In this document: positions 36,343-45,797 of the stretch, one piece after another
Layout of the letters: the number at the start of each line of letters is the position of its first letter
How positions within the stretch are numbered: position 1 is the stretch's first letter
Assembly (NCBI RefSeq): GCF_040530035.1
Contig: NZ_JBEWCD010000002.1
Span: 1,860,001-1,924,000, forward strand
Reading direction: 5' to 3'
Length of the DNA: 64,000 nt
From: Roseibium sp. HPY-6
GTDB lineage: Bacteria; Pseudomonadota; Alphaproteobacteria; Rhizobiales; Stappiaceae
Notes under the pieces: model-generated
Told to the model about the DNA's origin: nothing
Database searches by the model: none
The model's input: only the letters and a program-made list of their open reading frames with translations
Made by a program: the position numbers and the translations under genes

Positions 36343-38250
36343 ATGACTGTCGACGTTAAAGAAGCCGCTGAAACCGCTGTCACGGACTATATCCTCGCAC
36401 AGGAAACCAAGGACCAGCTGCGCTTTCTTACCTGTGGCTCCGTGGATGACGGCAAATCGACCCTGATAGGCCGCCTACTTTACGACACCAAGCTGATCTT
36501 TGAAGACCAGTTGGCCGCGCTTGAACGCGATTCCAGGAAACACGGGACAGTGGGAGAAGATATCGATCTCGCCCTTCTGGTGGACGGCCTGGAGGCGGAG
36601 CGCGAGCAGGGCATCACGATCGATGTTGCCTACCGCTTCTTTGCCACGGACAAGCGCAAGTTCATCGTCGCCGACACGCCGGGTCACGAGCAATACACCC
36701 GCAACATGGCAACCGGCGCTTCCACGGCGGATCTTGCGGTCCTCTTGGTGGATGCACGCAACGGCCTCATGGTCCAGACACGCCGCCACGCCTTCATTGC
36801 CTCGCTCCTCGGCATTCGCCATGTGGTGCTTGCGGTCAACAAGATCGACCTCGCCGGTTATTCGGAGGAACGTTTCAACGAAATCCGCAAGGAATTCGAG
36901 GTCTTTGCCAACGGTTTTGACTTCGAGACACTCCAGGCGATCCCGATGTCCGCCCGTTTCGGTGACAACGTCACAGCCAGGGGCCAGAACATGGACTGGT
37001 ACCAGGGCCCGACGCTGCTCGAGCATCTGGAAAAGGTCGAGGTCGGTGAAGATGCCCTGGAAGCGCCATTCCGCTTCCCGGTCCAGTGGGTCAATCGCCC
37101 CAACCTCGATTTTCGCGGATATTCCGGCACGATCGCAAGCGGTCGCGTGGCAACAGGCGACGAACTCGTGGTGGCCGGACCGGCCAAGATATCCAAGGTT
37201 AAGAGCATTGTCGGCGCGGGCGGCGAGGTTCCCGAAGCGCGTGCAGGCGAAGCGGTCACGATCACGCTGGAAGACGAAATCGACATCTCGCGCGGCGATC
37301 TTCTGTCATCGACTGCACATCGCCCTGACGTCGCCGACCAGTTTGCCGCACATGTGATCTGGATGAGTGACGAACCTCTGCTTCCGGGGCGCCCCTATCT
37401 CTTGAAGATTGGAACGCGCAGCGTGACGGCAACGGTTTCTGAAATCAAACACAAGATCAACGTCAACACGTTTGAGCACGTCGCGGGCAAGACGCTGGAG
37501 CTCAATGAGATAGCGTTCTGCAATTTTGCCCTGTCGTCCTCTGTTCCGTTCGATCCCTATGAGGCCAACAGGTCGACCGGATCGTTCATCCTGATCGACC
37601 GGATGTCCAATGCGACGGTTGGCGCGGGCATGGTCTGGTTCGCCCTCCGGCGCGCAAGCAACATCCATTGGCAGGCACTTGATGTCGACCGCACGGCACG
37701 CTCCGAAAAGCTCGGTCAGAAACCGGCGGTCCTCTGGTTCACCGGCCTTTCCGGATCCGGCAAGTCGACAATTGCCTCGATCGTGGAAAAGAAGCTCCAT
37801 ATCGACGGGCGGCACACCTACACGCTTGACGGCGACAACGTCCGCCACGGCCTGAACAAGGATCTCGGCTTTACAGATGTGGACCGTGTCGAGAACATCC
37901 GGCGGGTCGGCGAGGTTGCAAAGCTCTTTACCGATGCCGGTCTGATCACGCTGGTTTCGTTCATCTCGCCATTCAAGTCCGAGCGGAGGATGGCACGCGA
38001 CCTGCTGGGTGAGGGAGAATTTATCGAGGTTTTTGTCGACACACCTATCGACGTCTGCCGCCAGCGCGATCCGAAGGGCCTTTACGCGAAGGCTGACCGG
38101 GGCGAAATCAAGAATTTCACCGGTATCGACAGCCCCTATGAAGCACCGGAAAACCCGGAACTTCATATTCACAACGTCAATCGCGATCCGGAGGACATTG
38201 CCGAGGACGTGATTGCGTATCTGCGCGAACATGGGTTCTTGAACTCGTAA
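36343..38250 (+). CDS. cysNC: Bifunctional CysN/CysC: ATP-sulfurylase GTPase and APS kinase
   Basis: This 635-residue fusion contains an EF-Tu-like GTPase (residues about 20-440) and an APS kinase (about 450-635). GTPase motifs are [27 protein letters not shown] and NKIDLAG. The kinase P-loop [13 protein letters not shown] is near residue 467 and is followed by [16 protein letters not shown]. The protein activates sulfate to APS and on to PAPS. The fusion is like NodQ and other alphaproteobacterial CysNC proteins. A strong terminator follows. Confidence 0.96.
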   Translation: MTVDVKEAAETAVTDYILAQETKDQLRFLTCGSVDDGKSTLIGRLLYDTKLIFEDQLAALERDSRKHGTVGEDIDLALLVDGLEAEREQGITIDVAYRFFATDKRKFIVADTPGHEQYTRNMATGASTADLAVLLVDARNGLMVQTRRHAFIASLLGIRHVVLAVNKIDLAGYSEERFNEIRKEFEVFANGFDFETLQAIPMSARFGDNVTARGQNMDWYQGPTLLEHLEKVEVGEDALEAPFRFPVQWVNRPNLDFRGYSGTIASGRVATGDELVVAGPAKISKVKSIVGAGGEVPEARAGEAVTITLEDEIDISRGDLLSSTAHRPDVADQFAAHVIWMSDEPLLPGRPYLLKIGTRSVTATVSEIKHKINVNTFEHVAGKTLELNEIAFCNFALSSSVPFDPYEANRSTGSFILIDRMSNATVGAGMVWFALRRASNIHWQALDVDRTARSEKLGQKPAVLWFTGLSGSGKSTIASIVEKKLHIDGRHTYTLDGDNVRHGLNKDLGFTDVDRVENIRRVGEVAKLFTDAGLITLVSFISPFKSERRMARDLLGEGEFIEVFVDTPIDVCRQRDPKGLYAKADRGEIKNFTGIDSPYEAPENPELHIHNVNRDPEDIAEDVIAYLREHGFLNS

Positions 38251-38286
38251 GTCAGTGCTCGCGCAACAGAAATTCTGAAGAACATC

Positions 38287-38328
38287 AAAGGAGCAGCGTT
38301 CGATCCCGGGCGCTGCTCCTTTCTTTTT
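38287..38328 (+). terminator. Terminator of cysQ-cysD-cysNC
   Basis: AAAGGAGCAGCG at 38287-38298 pairs perfectly with CGCTGCTCCTTT at 38311-38322 (12 bp stem, 12-nt loop), followed by CTTTTT. Confidence 0.92.
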
Positions 38329-38467
38329 GCCCGCTTGCCTGCGCAGGTCATCAATAGAGAGCTTTATTTCCGCGCCGGGACCGGACTTTGCCGTTGCCCG
38401 GGGCGGCGAAGCCCTTTAAGACGCCTTCCAACACTCTTCAATGGGCTCTAAGGGGCTATAGGCGCAG

Positions 38468-39481
38468 ATGAAAACCGTTTTGGTAACCGGTGCAGCGGGC
38501 TTTATCGGATACTTTTTGTGCACGCGTCTGTTAAAGGACGGCTTCCGGGTCATCGGACTGGACGCCATGACGGACTACTACGACGTCCGGCTCAAGGAGC
38601 GCAGACAGCAGATGCTGCTGCAGCACGAGCACTACCAGGCGATCAACGACCGCGTCGAGGCATCCGATCTCCTGATGACCCTGTTTCGGAGCGAAAAGCC
38701 GGATTTCGTCATTCACCTGGCGGCGCAGGCAGGGGTTCGCTATTCGATCGAGAACCCGCGGTCTTACCTGGAAAGCAATATCTGCGGCACGTTCGAACTC
38801 CTGGAAGCGGCTCGCGCCTGTCCGCCCGAGCATATGCTGTTGGCATCGACGTCATCTGCATATGGCGCAAACGATGTGATGCCCTACACGGAGACCGACA
38901 AGGCCGATCACCAGGTGTCCTTCTATGCTGCGACCAAGAAGGCAACGGAATCGATGGCGCATTCCTATGCCCATCTCTATGGCCTGCCGATCACCATGTT
39001 CCGTTTCTTTACCGTTTATGGGCCCTGGGCCCGTCCGGACATGGCGCATCACAAGTTTGCCAAAGCCATCCTCGAGGGGAGGCCGATCGACGTCTACAAT
39101 TACGGCGACATGAAGCGGGATTTCACCTATGTGGAGGATCTTGTTGAGGGTATTCGCCTGTTGATGGACGCGGTGCCGGTGCGGCTCGCTGAGGGCGAAG
39201 AAGTGCCGGAGGGCGACAGCCTCTCGCCGGTTGCGCCCTGGCGGATCGTCAACATCGGCAATTCGAAAAGCGTTCAGCTCACGGACTTCATTGATGCCAT
39301 TGAAGAGGCAACCGGAAAGAAGGCTGAACGAAACCTGATGCCGATGCAGCCAGGAGACGTTGTAGCGACCTGGGCCAACGCGGATCTTTTGAAAACACTC
39401 ACGGGATACACGCCGAAAACGAGCGTGCGCGAAGGGATCGCCAAGTTCGTGGAATGGTACCGGGACTACTACCGGGTGTAG
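38468..39481 (+). CDS. NAD-dependent epimerase, UDP-glucuronate 4-epimerase type
   Basis: This 337-residue extended short-chain dehydrogenase probably interconverts UDP-glucuronate and UDP-galacturonate for surface polysaccharides. It has the NAD motif VTGAAGFIG at the N-terminus, the catalytic pair in SFYAATKKATE (Tyr/Lys near residue 157), and FRFFTVYGPWARPDMA, typical of CapI/LspL-like uronate epimerases. It follows the cys operon terminator by 140 bp and has its own promoter region. The 3' end converges on ybaK. Confidence 0.9.
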   Translation: MKTVLVTGAAGFIGYFLCTRLLKDGFRVIGLDAMTDYYDVRLKERRQQMLLQHEHYQAINDRVEASDLLMTLFRSEKPDFVIHLAAQAGVRYSIENPRSYLESNICGTFELLEAARACPPEHMLLASTSSAYGANDVMPYTETDKADHQVSFYAATKKATESMAHSYAHLYGLPITMFRFFTVYGPWARPDMAHHKFAKAILEGRPIDVYNYGDMKRDFTYVEDLVEGIRLLMDAVPVRLAEGEEVPEGDSLSPVAPWRIVNIGNSKSVQLTDFIDAIEEATGKKAERNLMPMQPGDVVATWANADLLKTLTGYTPKTSVREGIAKFVEWYRDYYRV

Positions 39482-39517
39482 GTCGTTTGCACACTTTGGT
39501 CTTGATGAAGGTATGGC

Positions 39518-39997
39518 CTAGGGCGTGTTTCCGCCTGGTGACTGGCACACATCCACCCATTCGGCATTGGTTATGTCAGCCATTCGGTCCGGGGCAATTC
39601 TGACAGCGGCGTTGGTTGCACCGGCTGCCGGGATCACAATATCAAAATCCTTCAGCGATACATCACAGTAAACGGGCAGGGGCTGCGCCAGACCGAAGGG
39701 GCAAACGCCGCCAACCGGATGACCTGTCATGGTTTCGGCTTCCTCACGGCTGAGCATCCTGGCCTTCGCACCGAACGCAGCCTTCGTTTTTTTGTTGTCC
39801 AGGCGGGCATCCCCGCGGGCAACAAGCAGAAAGATCTTGTCACGTACCTGAAGCGAAAGCGTTTTTGCAATTTGTCCGGGTAGGACACGGTGGGCCTGTG
39901 CTGCCAGCTCCACGGTTGCACTGCTGTTCTCTGTCTCGATGATGACCAGATCCGGCGCAGCGGCCGAAAGATGCTCGCGAACACTGGAAAGGCTCAT
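39518..39997 (-). CDS. YbaK/EbsC-type aminoacyl-tRNA deacylase
   Basis: This 159-residue protein has the YbaK/ProX fold, which hydrolyses mischarged tRNAs such as Cys- or Ala-tRNA(Pro). Family landmarks are GQIAKTLSLQVRDKIFLLVARG with the conserved Lys, and TGHPVGGVCPFGL near residue 90. It is convergent with the epimerase gene. The exact tRNA substrate cannot be assigned. Confidence 0.9.
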   Translation of the reverse strand: MSLSSVREHLSAAAPDLVIIETENSSATVELAAQAHRVLPGQIAKTLSLQVRDKIFLLVARGDARLDNKKTKAAFGAKARMLSREEAETMTGHPVGGVCPFGLAQPLPVYCDVSLKDFDIVIPAAGATNAAVRIAPDRMADITNAEWVDVCQSPGGNTP

Positions 39998-40241
39998 GCT
40001 CTAAATACTCCCTGTTTCTAAATCCGGCATTGTAAAATCTGACATTGACCGAGTCCTGCCGCAATCAAAAGGCCCGAAAACAAATTGTGTATAGGATTAA
40101 TTTCCACATGTCAGAAATTAAGAAAGCATTCATACTGAATTTAAACGGGAGTTAAACACTTGCTCCCTAATGCTTATTACTAATGCGACGGAGAATTACG
40201 TTTTAGCGTCTTGAGCGCACCAAGTTTCGAGGATCGCCACT

Positions 40242-40430
40242 ATGGCCAGAGCCATGACAGCAATGAGGGAAGTTCGTAACCCGGAGTTGGGAAGAACGGA
40301 ACCGGCTGTCCTGCCGAGACCGCGCGCCGAAGTTGCAAGCCTCCCAGTACTTGTCGCGAAGAACCTTCTTTTCTGGGGCTCCATCTCCATCAGCTTTTTT
40401 GGTCTCTACACGATCGTATCGTCACTTTAG
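40242..40430 (+). CDS. Possible small single-pass membrane protein
   Basis: This 62-residue frame starts with ATG at 40242 after a CGAGGATC ribosome-binding site at good spacing. The N-terminal 38 residues are basic and proline-containing; residues about 40-60 (LLFWGSISISFFGLYTIVSS) form one hydrophobic segment. It lies in an otherwise empty gap between ybaK and the mnmC-like gene. I recognise no family, and a chance frame cannot be excluded. Confidence 0.45.
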   Translation: MARAMTAMREVRNPELGRTEPAVLPRPRAEVASLPVLVAKNLLFWGSISISFFGLYTIVSSL

Positions 40431-40527
40431 ACCCAACACCTCCACGTTCTACACTCTTGAGATAACACCAATGCCCCGCGCTGCCTTGCGTATCGCTGCC
40501 GGGAAACGTGTGCTGTTGTTTCCGCGT

Positions 40528-41685
40528 TTATTGATCGCTTCTCAACAGGTTGTCGCCGAAGTGATGACCCGGCTGAAACGTTTGGGGCAAGGGATGCTGC
40601 GGTTTTTCGCCTGTCACGTCGCAGATCAGGCAATCGGCAATCAAATGCGCAATGCCGAATGAAATCTTGTAGCCTCCTGTCGCCGCATACACCTTGTCGG
40701 AGCCCGGCAGCTTGCCGACAACGGGATCGCGGCGATTGCATCTCGGACGGATCCCGGCCCATTCGGTCAGAACCTCACGTCCTTCCAGCGAGGGGCAAAA
40801 GGACTGGGCGCGGGCAATCAGTTCAGCGGTTCTGGCGGGGGACGGGGCGGCGTCTGTAAAGTCACGGTCCGCGGTGCTGCCGACTGCCACGGTGCCGTTG
40901 CCGTGGGGAACCACATAGAGCCCTTCGCAATAAATGGCAGGCTTGTCTTCCAGTCCGGCGCCGTCAAGCAGGAGGGCCTGACCCTTTTCGCCGCGGCCGA
41001 TCCGCTCCCCGACAAACTGTTCGATTAGATCAAAGGCTGCGAACCCGCCGGAAAGGACGAGATGTCGAGCGGTCAGATCCGACTGCCCGTCAAGTGCGAT
41101 CCTGCCTAATGTTTCGTCGTATCCAACGACTTTGACCCCTTCCAGCAAAGTCGCTTCGCGGCGCACGAAGGCGGCCAGGGCAGAAAGGTAGAGGCGAGGA
41201 GAGGCTCGTGCCGCCAGGGTTTCGTAAACAATGCCATAAGGTGCTGCGGCCGAGTCCAGCCAGTCCGACCGGCTGCCAGCAGGTTCAACAACGTAGGAAA
41301 ACCCTGTTTCTTCCGGACGCCAGCGTGTTTTGCTTTCTTCCGCGCGCTCTAGATGATGATCAAGCTTGTCCTGCGTCGTCAGCGGCAGAATGCGCCCGCA
41401 GCGGGTGTAGCCGCAGCTTAAACCCGTGTCCGCCTCAAGTTGCCGCACATGGTCTTCCAGCGAGAGCAACGCCTGGAACTGAAATTCCTTCTTCGGGTTC
41501 CAGCGCGCCGGCATATGCGGCATCAGGGCGCCGAGCAGACCGCCGCTGGCGCCCGCGCCGAAATGCCCTGCTTCCAGAACGACGGTTCGAAGGCCCTGCT
41601 GAATGGCCCGGCGGGCGATCGAAAGACCGAAAATGCCGGCACCCGCAATGGCAATGTCAAATGGCGCGGCGCTGGTGGACGGCAT
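40528..41685 (-). CDS. FAD-dependent oxidoreductase, stand-alone MnmC C-terminal domain type
   Basis: This 385-residue DAO-fold flavoprotein probably performs the cmnm5(s2)U to nm5(s2)U step in tRNA wobble-uridine modification. The FAD motif IAGAGIFGLSIARRAIQQG is followed by GASGGLLGALMPHMPARWN, which resembles the GASG-xxGALxP signature of the MnmC FAD domain. The C-terminal AGIRPRCNRRDPVVGKLPG segment also fits. The ATG at 41685 is chosen; a longer frame to 41829 runs into the divergent gene's start. Its neighbour encodes the MnmC methyltransferase half. A glycine/D-amino-acid oxidase role is the alternative. Confidence 0.8.
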   Translation of the reverse strand: MPSTSAAPFDIAIAGAGIFGLSIARRAIQQGLRTVVLEAGHFGAGASGGLLGALMPHMPARWNPKKEFQFQALLSLEDHVRQLEADTGLSCGYTRCGRILPLTTQDKLDHHLERAEESKTRWRPEETGFSYVVEPAGSRSDWLDSAAAPYGIVYETLAARASPRLYLSALAAFVRREATLLEGVKVVGYDETLGRIALDGQSDLTARHLVLSGGFAAFDLIEQFVGERIGRGEKGQALLLDGAGLEDKPAIYCEGLYVVPHGNGTVAVGSTADRDFTDAAPSPARTAELIARAQSFCPSLEGREVLTEWAGIRPRCNRRDPVVGKLPGSDKVYAATGGYKISFGIAHLIADCLICDVTGEKPQHPLPQTFQPGHHFGDNLLRSDQ

Positions 41686-41808
41686 GTTTCGCTCGGTCTC
41701 CGGTCTTGATTGCGTCGTTCGGCTCTCATAAGAGAACACGGCGGTTTTGGCAAAGAAATTGGAACGCACAAGAAGCGTCTGGTTCGCGGACGCAAGGACG
41801 CAGCAGCA

Positions 41809-42531
41809 ATGGTTACACGTGCTCCTCAACTGGAATGGCTTGAAGGCGATGTACCGAAGGCCTCCGGGTTCCAGGACACCTATTTTTCAAAGGCAGGTGG
41901 GCTGGAAGAAACCCGACATGTGTTTTTGGCAGGAAATGGATTGCCGGAACGGTTTCTGGGCCGCGAAACCTTTACTGTAGCGGAATTCGGCTTCGGGACG
42001 GGGCTCAACTTCCTGACGACGCTGGCGGCGGTTGGCGATGGAAATAACCCATCAGAGCTCTGTTTCCTGTCCTTCGAACTTTTTCCGCTCTCGGCCCCCC
42101 AACTGAAGCGGGCGTTGGACGCGTTTCCGGAACTGAATGCGTATTCTGAAGAACTGCTGAGTGTGTGGCAGCCAGAGCCGGGCTGGAACCGTATGACCGT
42201 TGGTGGCGCCAAGCTGTTCCTCGGGGTTGGTGATGCAAGGGAGCTGATTTCGGATCTTGCCGGTACTCAAGGGGAAAAGGCGGGCGTGCCTCCAGGTCCC
42301 ATCGCCGTGGATGCCTGGTATCTCGACGGGTTCAGTCCGGCCAAAAACCCGGAGCTCTGGGAGGAGGGGCTTTTGAAAGCGGCTTTTGACCTGACGGCGG
42401 ACGGTGGCACGCTTGCGACCTATACTGCGGCCGGCTGGGTCCGCCGCAACCTTCAGGCCGCCGGATTTGAGATCGAAAAGAAGCCGGGGTTCGCCGGCAA
42501 GCGCGAGATGGTTGTTGGCCGCAAGGCGTGA
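41809..42531 (+). CDS. mnmD: tRNA 5-methylaminomethyl-2-thiouridine methyltransferase (MnmD)
   Basis: This 240-residue protein corresponds to the N-terminal half of E. coli MnmC. The SAM motif VAEFGFGTGLNFLTTLAA is near residue 46, and AWYLDGFSPAKNPELWEE near residue 167 is the diagnostic MnmD active-site stretch. It begins PQLEWLEGDVPKASGFQDTY, as in the family. The ATG at 41809 follows AAGGA. It is divergent from the FAD-domain gene (123 bp between starts) and ends 6 bp from the convergent LysR gene. The split arrangement contrasts with the fused enterobacterial enzyme. Confidence 0.92.
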   Translation: MVTRAPQLEWLEGDVPKASGFQDTYFSKAGGLEETRHVFLAGNGLPERFLGRETFTVAEFGFGTGLNFLTTLAAVGDGNNPSELCFLSFELFPLSAPQLKRALDAFPELNAYSEELLSVWQPEPGWNRMTVGGAKLFLGVGDARELISDLAGTQGEKAGVPPGPIAVDAWYLDGFSPAKNPELWEEGLLKAAFDLTADGGTLATYTAAGWVRRNLQAAGFEIEKKPGFAGKREMVVGRKA

Positions 42532-42537
42532 TGTGTT

Positions 42538-43413
42538 TCAGGTCTCTGACACCGCCTGCTCGGTAATCCAGCTTCGAAACGTCTGCATGGCAGTGGTCTC
42601 CTGGCGCGATTTGAGCCAGGTGAGCCAGTAACTGCCTGTTTCAATGCCGATGTCGAAGGGTTGCACAATCCGTCCGTTCTCAAGGTCGCGCTCGAACAGA
42701 CGAACCGGCACAAGGCCGATGCCGGCGCCCTGGGCGGCGGCATCGACAATGGCAAGCGACGTGTCGAACATCCAGCCCCGGCTGCGCGGCGGTGGCAGGT
42801 CAGCCGACTGGAACCAGAGCGCCCATTCGTTCAGCCGGTAGGACCGAAGCAGAGGCTTTTCCAACAGGTCTGCAGGCGCGCGAAGCTGGCGGGCAAGCTC
42901 CGGAGCGCAGACCGGAAAGAGCTTAGGACCGAAAAGGGCAACGGCTTCCGTGCCATGCCAGCTTCCGTCTCCGAAGCGGATGAAACAGTCCAGACCATCT
43001 GTCAGCAGATCGGCGCGATTGTTATTTGTCTTCAGGCGAATATCGATGTGCGGATGAAGAGCGGCAAAATCGCTCAAGCGACCCAGGAGCCATCCCGTTG
43101 CAAAGCTCGCAACCACGCCGATTGTCAGAACATCACGAAAGTTGCCGTCCTCAAACCGGTTGAGCGCATCGCTCATGCGGCGGAAGGCGTCGCTGAGGAC
43201 GGGGAGCAGCGCCTGACCCTCGTCCGTCAGCGTGACGCCGCGCGATCCACGTTTGAAGAGCGACACTCGAAGCGTTTCTTCAAGCGATTTCACCTGATGG
43301 CTAACGGCCGTCTGAGAAACGCGGAGTTCCAGCCCCGCGCGCGTGAAACTCTGCAAGCGTGCCGATGCTTCAAACGCCCGAAGCGCATTCAGGGGTATTC
43401 TGGAAAGGTCCAT
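42538..43413 (-). CDS. LysR-type regulator, AmpR/GcvA-like
   Basis: This 291-residue LysR regulator begins MDLSRIPLNALRAFEASARL at 43413 and shows the HTH segment LRVSQTAVSHQVKSLEE. The effector domain has stretches typical of AmpR: TNNNRADLLTDGLDCFIRFG, LLRSYRLNEWALWF and VQPFDIGIETGSYWLTW. AmpR-type proteins sense muropeptides and control divergent beta-lactamase genes; here a class A beta-lactamase lies divergently 534 bp away, an unusually long gap filled by a palindromic repeat. GcvA-like function is the alternative. Confidence 0.88.
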   Translation of the reverse strand: MDLSRIPLNALRAFEASARLQSFTRAGLELRVSQTAVSHQVKSLEETLRVSLFKRGSRGVTLTDEGQALLPVLSDAFRRMSDALNRFEDGNFRDVLTIGVVASFATGWLLGRLSDFAALHPHIDIRLKTNNNRADLLTDGLDCFIRFGDGSWHGTEAVALFGPKLFPVCAPELARQLRAPADLLEKPLLRSYRLNEWALWFQSADLPPPRSRGWMFDTSLAIVDAAAQGAGIGLVPVRLFERDLENGRIVQPFDIGIETGSYWLTWLKSRQETTAMQTFRSWITEQAVSET

Positions 43414-43527
43414 GGGGTGCTCGCTACTCTCCGTTTTGCACGGTGTGCCTTTGTCCAAGTCGCCACATCGCCTTCAAAACACAAGCCATGACCAGGTCTT
43501 GAGACAAGTGCGTTTCTCACAATTTCT

Positions 43528-43634
43528 CCTCATCCTGAGGTGCGCAGCAACGCGAAGCCTCGAAGGATGGGCCGCGTACTCTGGGTCTGCAGTGCATCCT
43601 TCGAGACAGCGCTAAGCGCTTCCTCAGGATGAGG
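43528..43634. repeat. Dispersed palindromic repeat element, paired arms
   Basis: CCTCATCCTGAGG at 43528-43540 and CCTCAGGATGAGG at 43622-43634 are exact inverted 13-bp ends of a 107-bp unit. Inside it, CCTCGAAGGATG and CATCCTTCGAG face each other. A single arm of the same family recurs at 52084-52124, so this is a dispersed REP-like element. It lies between the AmpR-like gene and the beta-lactamase gene. Confidence 0.75.
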
Positions 43635-43947
43635 GCGGAATTTCGTCGCCTCGGCCCAGGTTCCGGTGGCCTCTTGCCTGGCCCAGTTAGGCACACTCCA
43701 GACACAGAAGGTTGCAGCCCTCGGCTGTGCAGCATTCGGAATGACAAGCCTTGGGACAGAAAACACTCCATAAGCGAGCTTTCATCGAAATAGGAAGGCA
43801 ATTGAACATGACCAAGTTTTTCTCATGCCTGACGTTATCAATCATCATTTGTCTTATGTGAAAGGCAGGCGCAATGTCTGTCGCGTCTGATGCGGTTCGC
43901 CAGGGGGGCAGGACGCAACAGGCGATTTTTCATACTCTCTGGAGACG
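43635..43947. other. Beta-lactamase leader region
   Basis: About 310 bp between the palindromic element and bla. No gene is supported. It should contain the bla promoter and any regulator site; a GGAGACG ribosome-binding site is just before the start. Confidence 0.4.
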
Positions 43948-44832
43948 ATGATGTTTTTGAGCAGTCGCAGGTTTGCCCTCCTGGGTTTGTTGATCCCTTT
44001 CCTGTCTGTTGTTCCCGCAGGAGCAGCCGACTTTGATCCCGGTCCTGTTGCCAGAGCCGTTCAGGATGCTGAAGCGCGCTTGTCGGCCAGGGTCGGTGTC
44101 GCGATCATCGACACGCAAACGGGCAAGACGTGGTCAAACAAGGGCGATGAGCGCTTTCCCCTGAACAGCACCTTCAAGGCATTTCTGTGCGCCGCGATGC
44201 TGGACGCTGCCGCCAAGGGAACGGCGGAACTGAACCGCGAGGTGGTGGTGAAGGAGAGCGATATTGTTTCCTATTCGCCGGTTACTGAAAAGCGTGTCGG
44301 CGGCGAGCGTTTCACAATCGCGGAACTGTGCGAAGTCACGGTCACGATAAGCGACAACGCCGCCGCAAACCTTGTCATGGCGGAACTCGGCGGGCCGGAG
44401 GGGGTGACTGCCTACCTGCGGCAGATCGGTGATGACAAAACCCGCATCGACCGCTGGGAACCGGAGTCGAACACCGGCATTCCTGGTGATCCAAGGGACA
44501 CGACCACACCTTGGGCGGCCGCCGAAACACTTCGCAAACTGGTGCTGGGCAATGCCCTGGATCCTCAGGGGCGGGATACGCTGACCGGCTGGCTGGAAGG
44601 CAACAAGGTCGGGAACAAGACCCTGCGGGCAGGACTGCCAAAGGACTGGCGCATTGCCGACAAAACCGGCGCCGGCGCCAACGGGTCGCGCAACAATATT
44701 GCGGTTATCTGGCCGGAAGGGCGCAAGCCGGTGGTGATCGCCGTCTATATCACCCAGACGACGGCCGCATTCCAGACCCGAAACAAGGCCATTGAAACGA
44801 TCGGGTCAGCTCTCGCTGAAGGTCTTCGTTAG
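43948..44832 (+). CDS. bla: Class A beta-lactamase
   Basis: This 294-residue serine beta-lactamase is exported by a signal peptide ending near PAGAA-DFDPG. All class A motifs are present: S74-T-F-K77, S135-D-N137, E171-P-E-S-N175 (in RWEPESNTGIPGD) and K239-T-G241. The cysteine pair typical of class A carbapenemases (69 and 238) is absent, since Asn precedes the active Ser. The ATG at 43948 has GGAGACG upstream; an ATG directly follows it at 43951. The AmpR-like regulator is divergent. The spectrum cannot be told from sequence. Confidence 0.95.
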   Translation: MMFLSSRRFALLGLLIPFLSVVPAGAADFDPGPVARAVQDAEARLSARVGVAIIDTQTGKTWSNKGDERFPLNSTFKAFLCAAMLDAAAKGTAELNREVVVKESDIVSYSPVTEKRVGGERFTIAELCEVTVTISDNAAANLVMAELGGPEGVTAYLRQIGDDKTRIDRWEPESNTGIPGDPRDTTTPWAAAETLRKLVLGNALDPQGRDTLTGWLEGNKVGNKTLRAGLPKDWRIADKTGAGANGSRNNIAVIWPEGRKPVVIAVYITQTTAAFQTRNKAIETIGSALAEGLR

Positions 44833-44843
44833 CAGCTGAAATC

Positions 44844-45797
44844 TCAGCCCATTTCCGGAACTGGCGTCACAGGCTTTCCCGTTGCAAACCAGCTTTTCAG
44901 ATTATCGACGACAAGCTGGCCCATGGCATTGCGGGTGGCCTGGGATGCCGAACCGACATGAGGGAGCAGGGTAACGCGAGGCAGCTTCATCAGGCGTTCC
45001 GGCGTGCAGGGTTCTTCTTCGAAAACGTCCAGTCCGGCTCCGTAAATCGTTCCTGTTTCAAGCGCCTCGGCGAGCGCTGCCTCGTCGATTACGGAGCCGC
45101 GGCCGATATTGATGACGATGCCATCAGGTCCGAGCGCGGAGAGCACCTCCGCGTTCACCGCGTGCTGGGTTTCTGCGCCGCCCGGCGCCACCACCATCAG
45201 CGTGTCGCACGCCTCCGCGAGCGCGGTCAGGCTCCCGTGATAGGGGTAGTCCACCCCGTCTTGCCGGGAGCGGCCGTGATAATGAACCTTGAGACCGAAG
45301 CTCTCGGCCCGTTTGGCAATCGCCTTGCCGATGCGCCCGAGCCCGAAAATACCGAGAGTCCGTCCCTGCACGGTCGCCTGTGTAAGCGGGTAGCCGCCTT
45401 TGCCGGTCCAGTTGCCGTCGCGCAACCATGCTTCGGCCTGTCCCAGCTCGCGCACGGTCATGATCATCAGGCCAATGGCTGTGTCGGCGACTTCTTCAGT
45501 CAGGACGTCAGGCGTGTGCGTAACCATCACCTTCGCAGCAAGGCAAGCATCCGTATCGATGTGGTCGTAGCCGACGCCAAAGCTTGAGATGATCTCCAGG
45601 TTCGGCATCTTAGCGAGAAAAGCCTCGTCGACTTCCACCCAGGACATGGCAACACCGCGGATGGTGTCTCCAACCTCCCGAAGCATCGCTTCCGGGTCCG
45701 CAGCCTCGTAAAGCCGGTGGACGGTGAACTCGGCGTCGAGCTGCTCCTGGACGATGGGCAGCATCGGCTTGGTCATGAGGATATCTGGTTTTGGCAT
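44844..45797 (-). CDS. D-2-hydroxyacid dehydrogenase (glyoxylate/hydroxypyruvate reductase type)
   Basis: This 317-residue NAD(P)-dependent enzyme reduces 2-keto acids such as glyoxylate or hydroxypyruvate. The coenzyme motif GIFGLGRIGKAIAKRAESFG is near residue 150; catalytic residues sit in NIGRGSVIDE (Arg), DVFEEEP (Glu) and LLPHVGSAS (His). Arg and Ser after the Rossmann strand (HYHGRSRQDG) point to NADPH preference. It is convergent with bla (11 bp between stops). Substrate is inferred from family. Confidence 0.9.
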   Translation of the reverse strand: MPKPDILMTKPMLPIVQEQLDAEFTVHRLYEAADPEAMLREVGDTIRGVAMSWVEVDEAFLAKMPNLEIISSFGVGYDHIDTDACLAAKVMVTHTPDVLTEEVADTAIGLMIMTVRELGQAEAWLRDGNWTGKGGYPLTQATVQGRTLGIFGLGRIGKAIAKRAESFGLKVHYHGRSRQDGVDYPYHGSLTALAEACDTLMVVAPGGAETQHAVNAEVLSALGPDGIVINIGRGSVIDEAALAEALETGTIYGAGLDVFEEEPCTPERLMKLPRVTLLPHVGSASQATRNAMGQLVVDNLKSWFATGKPVTPVPEMG

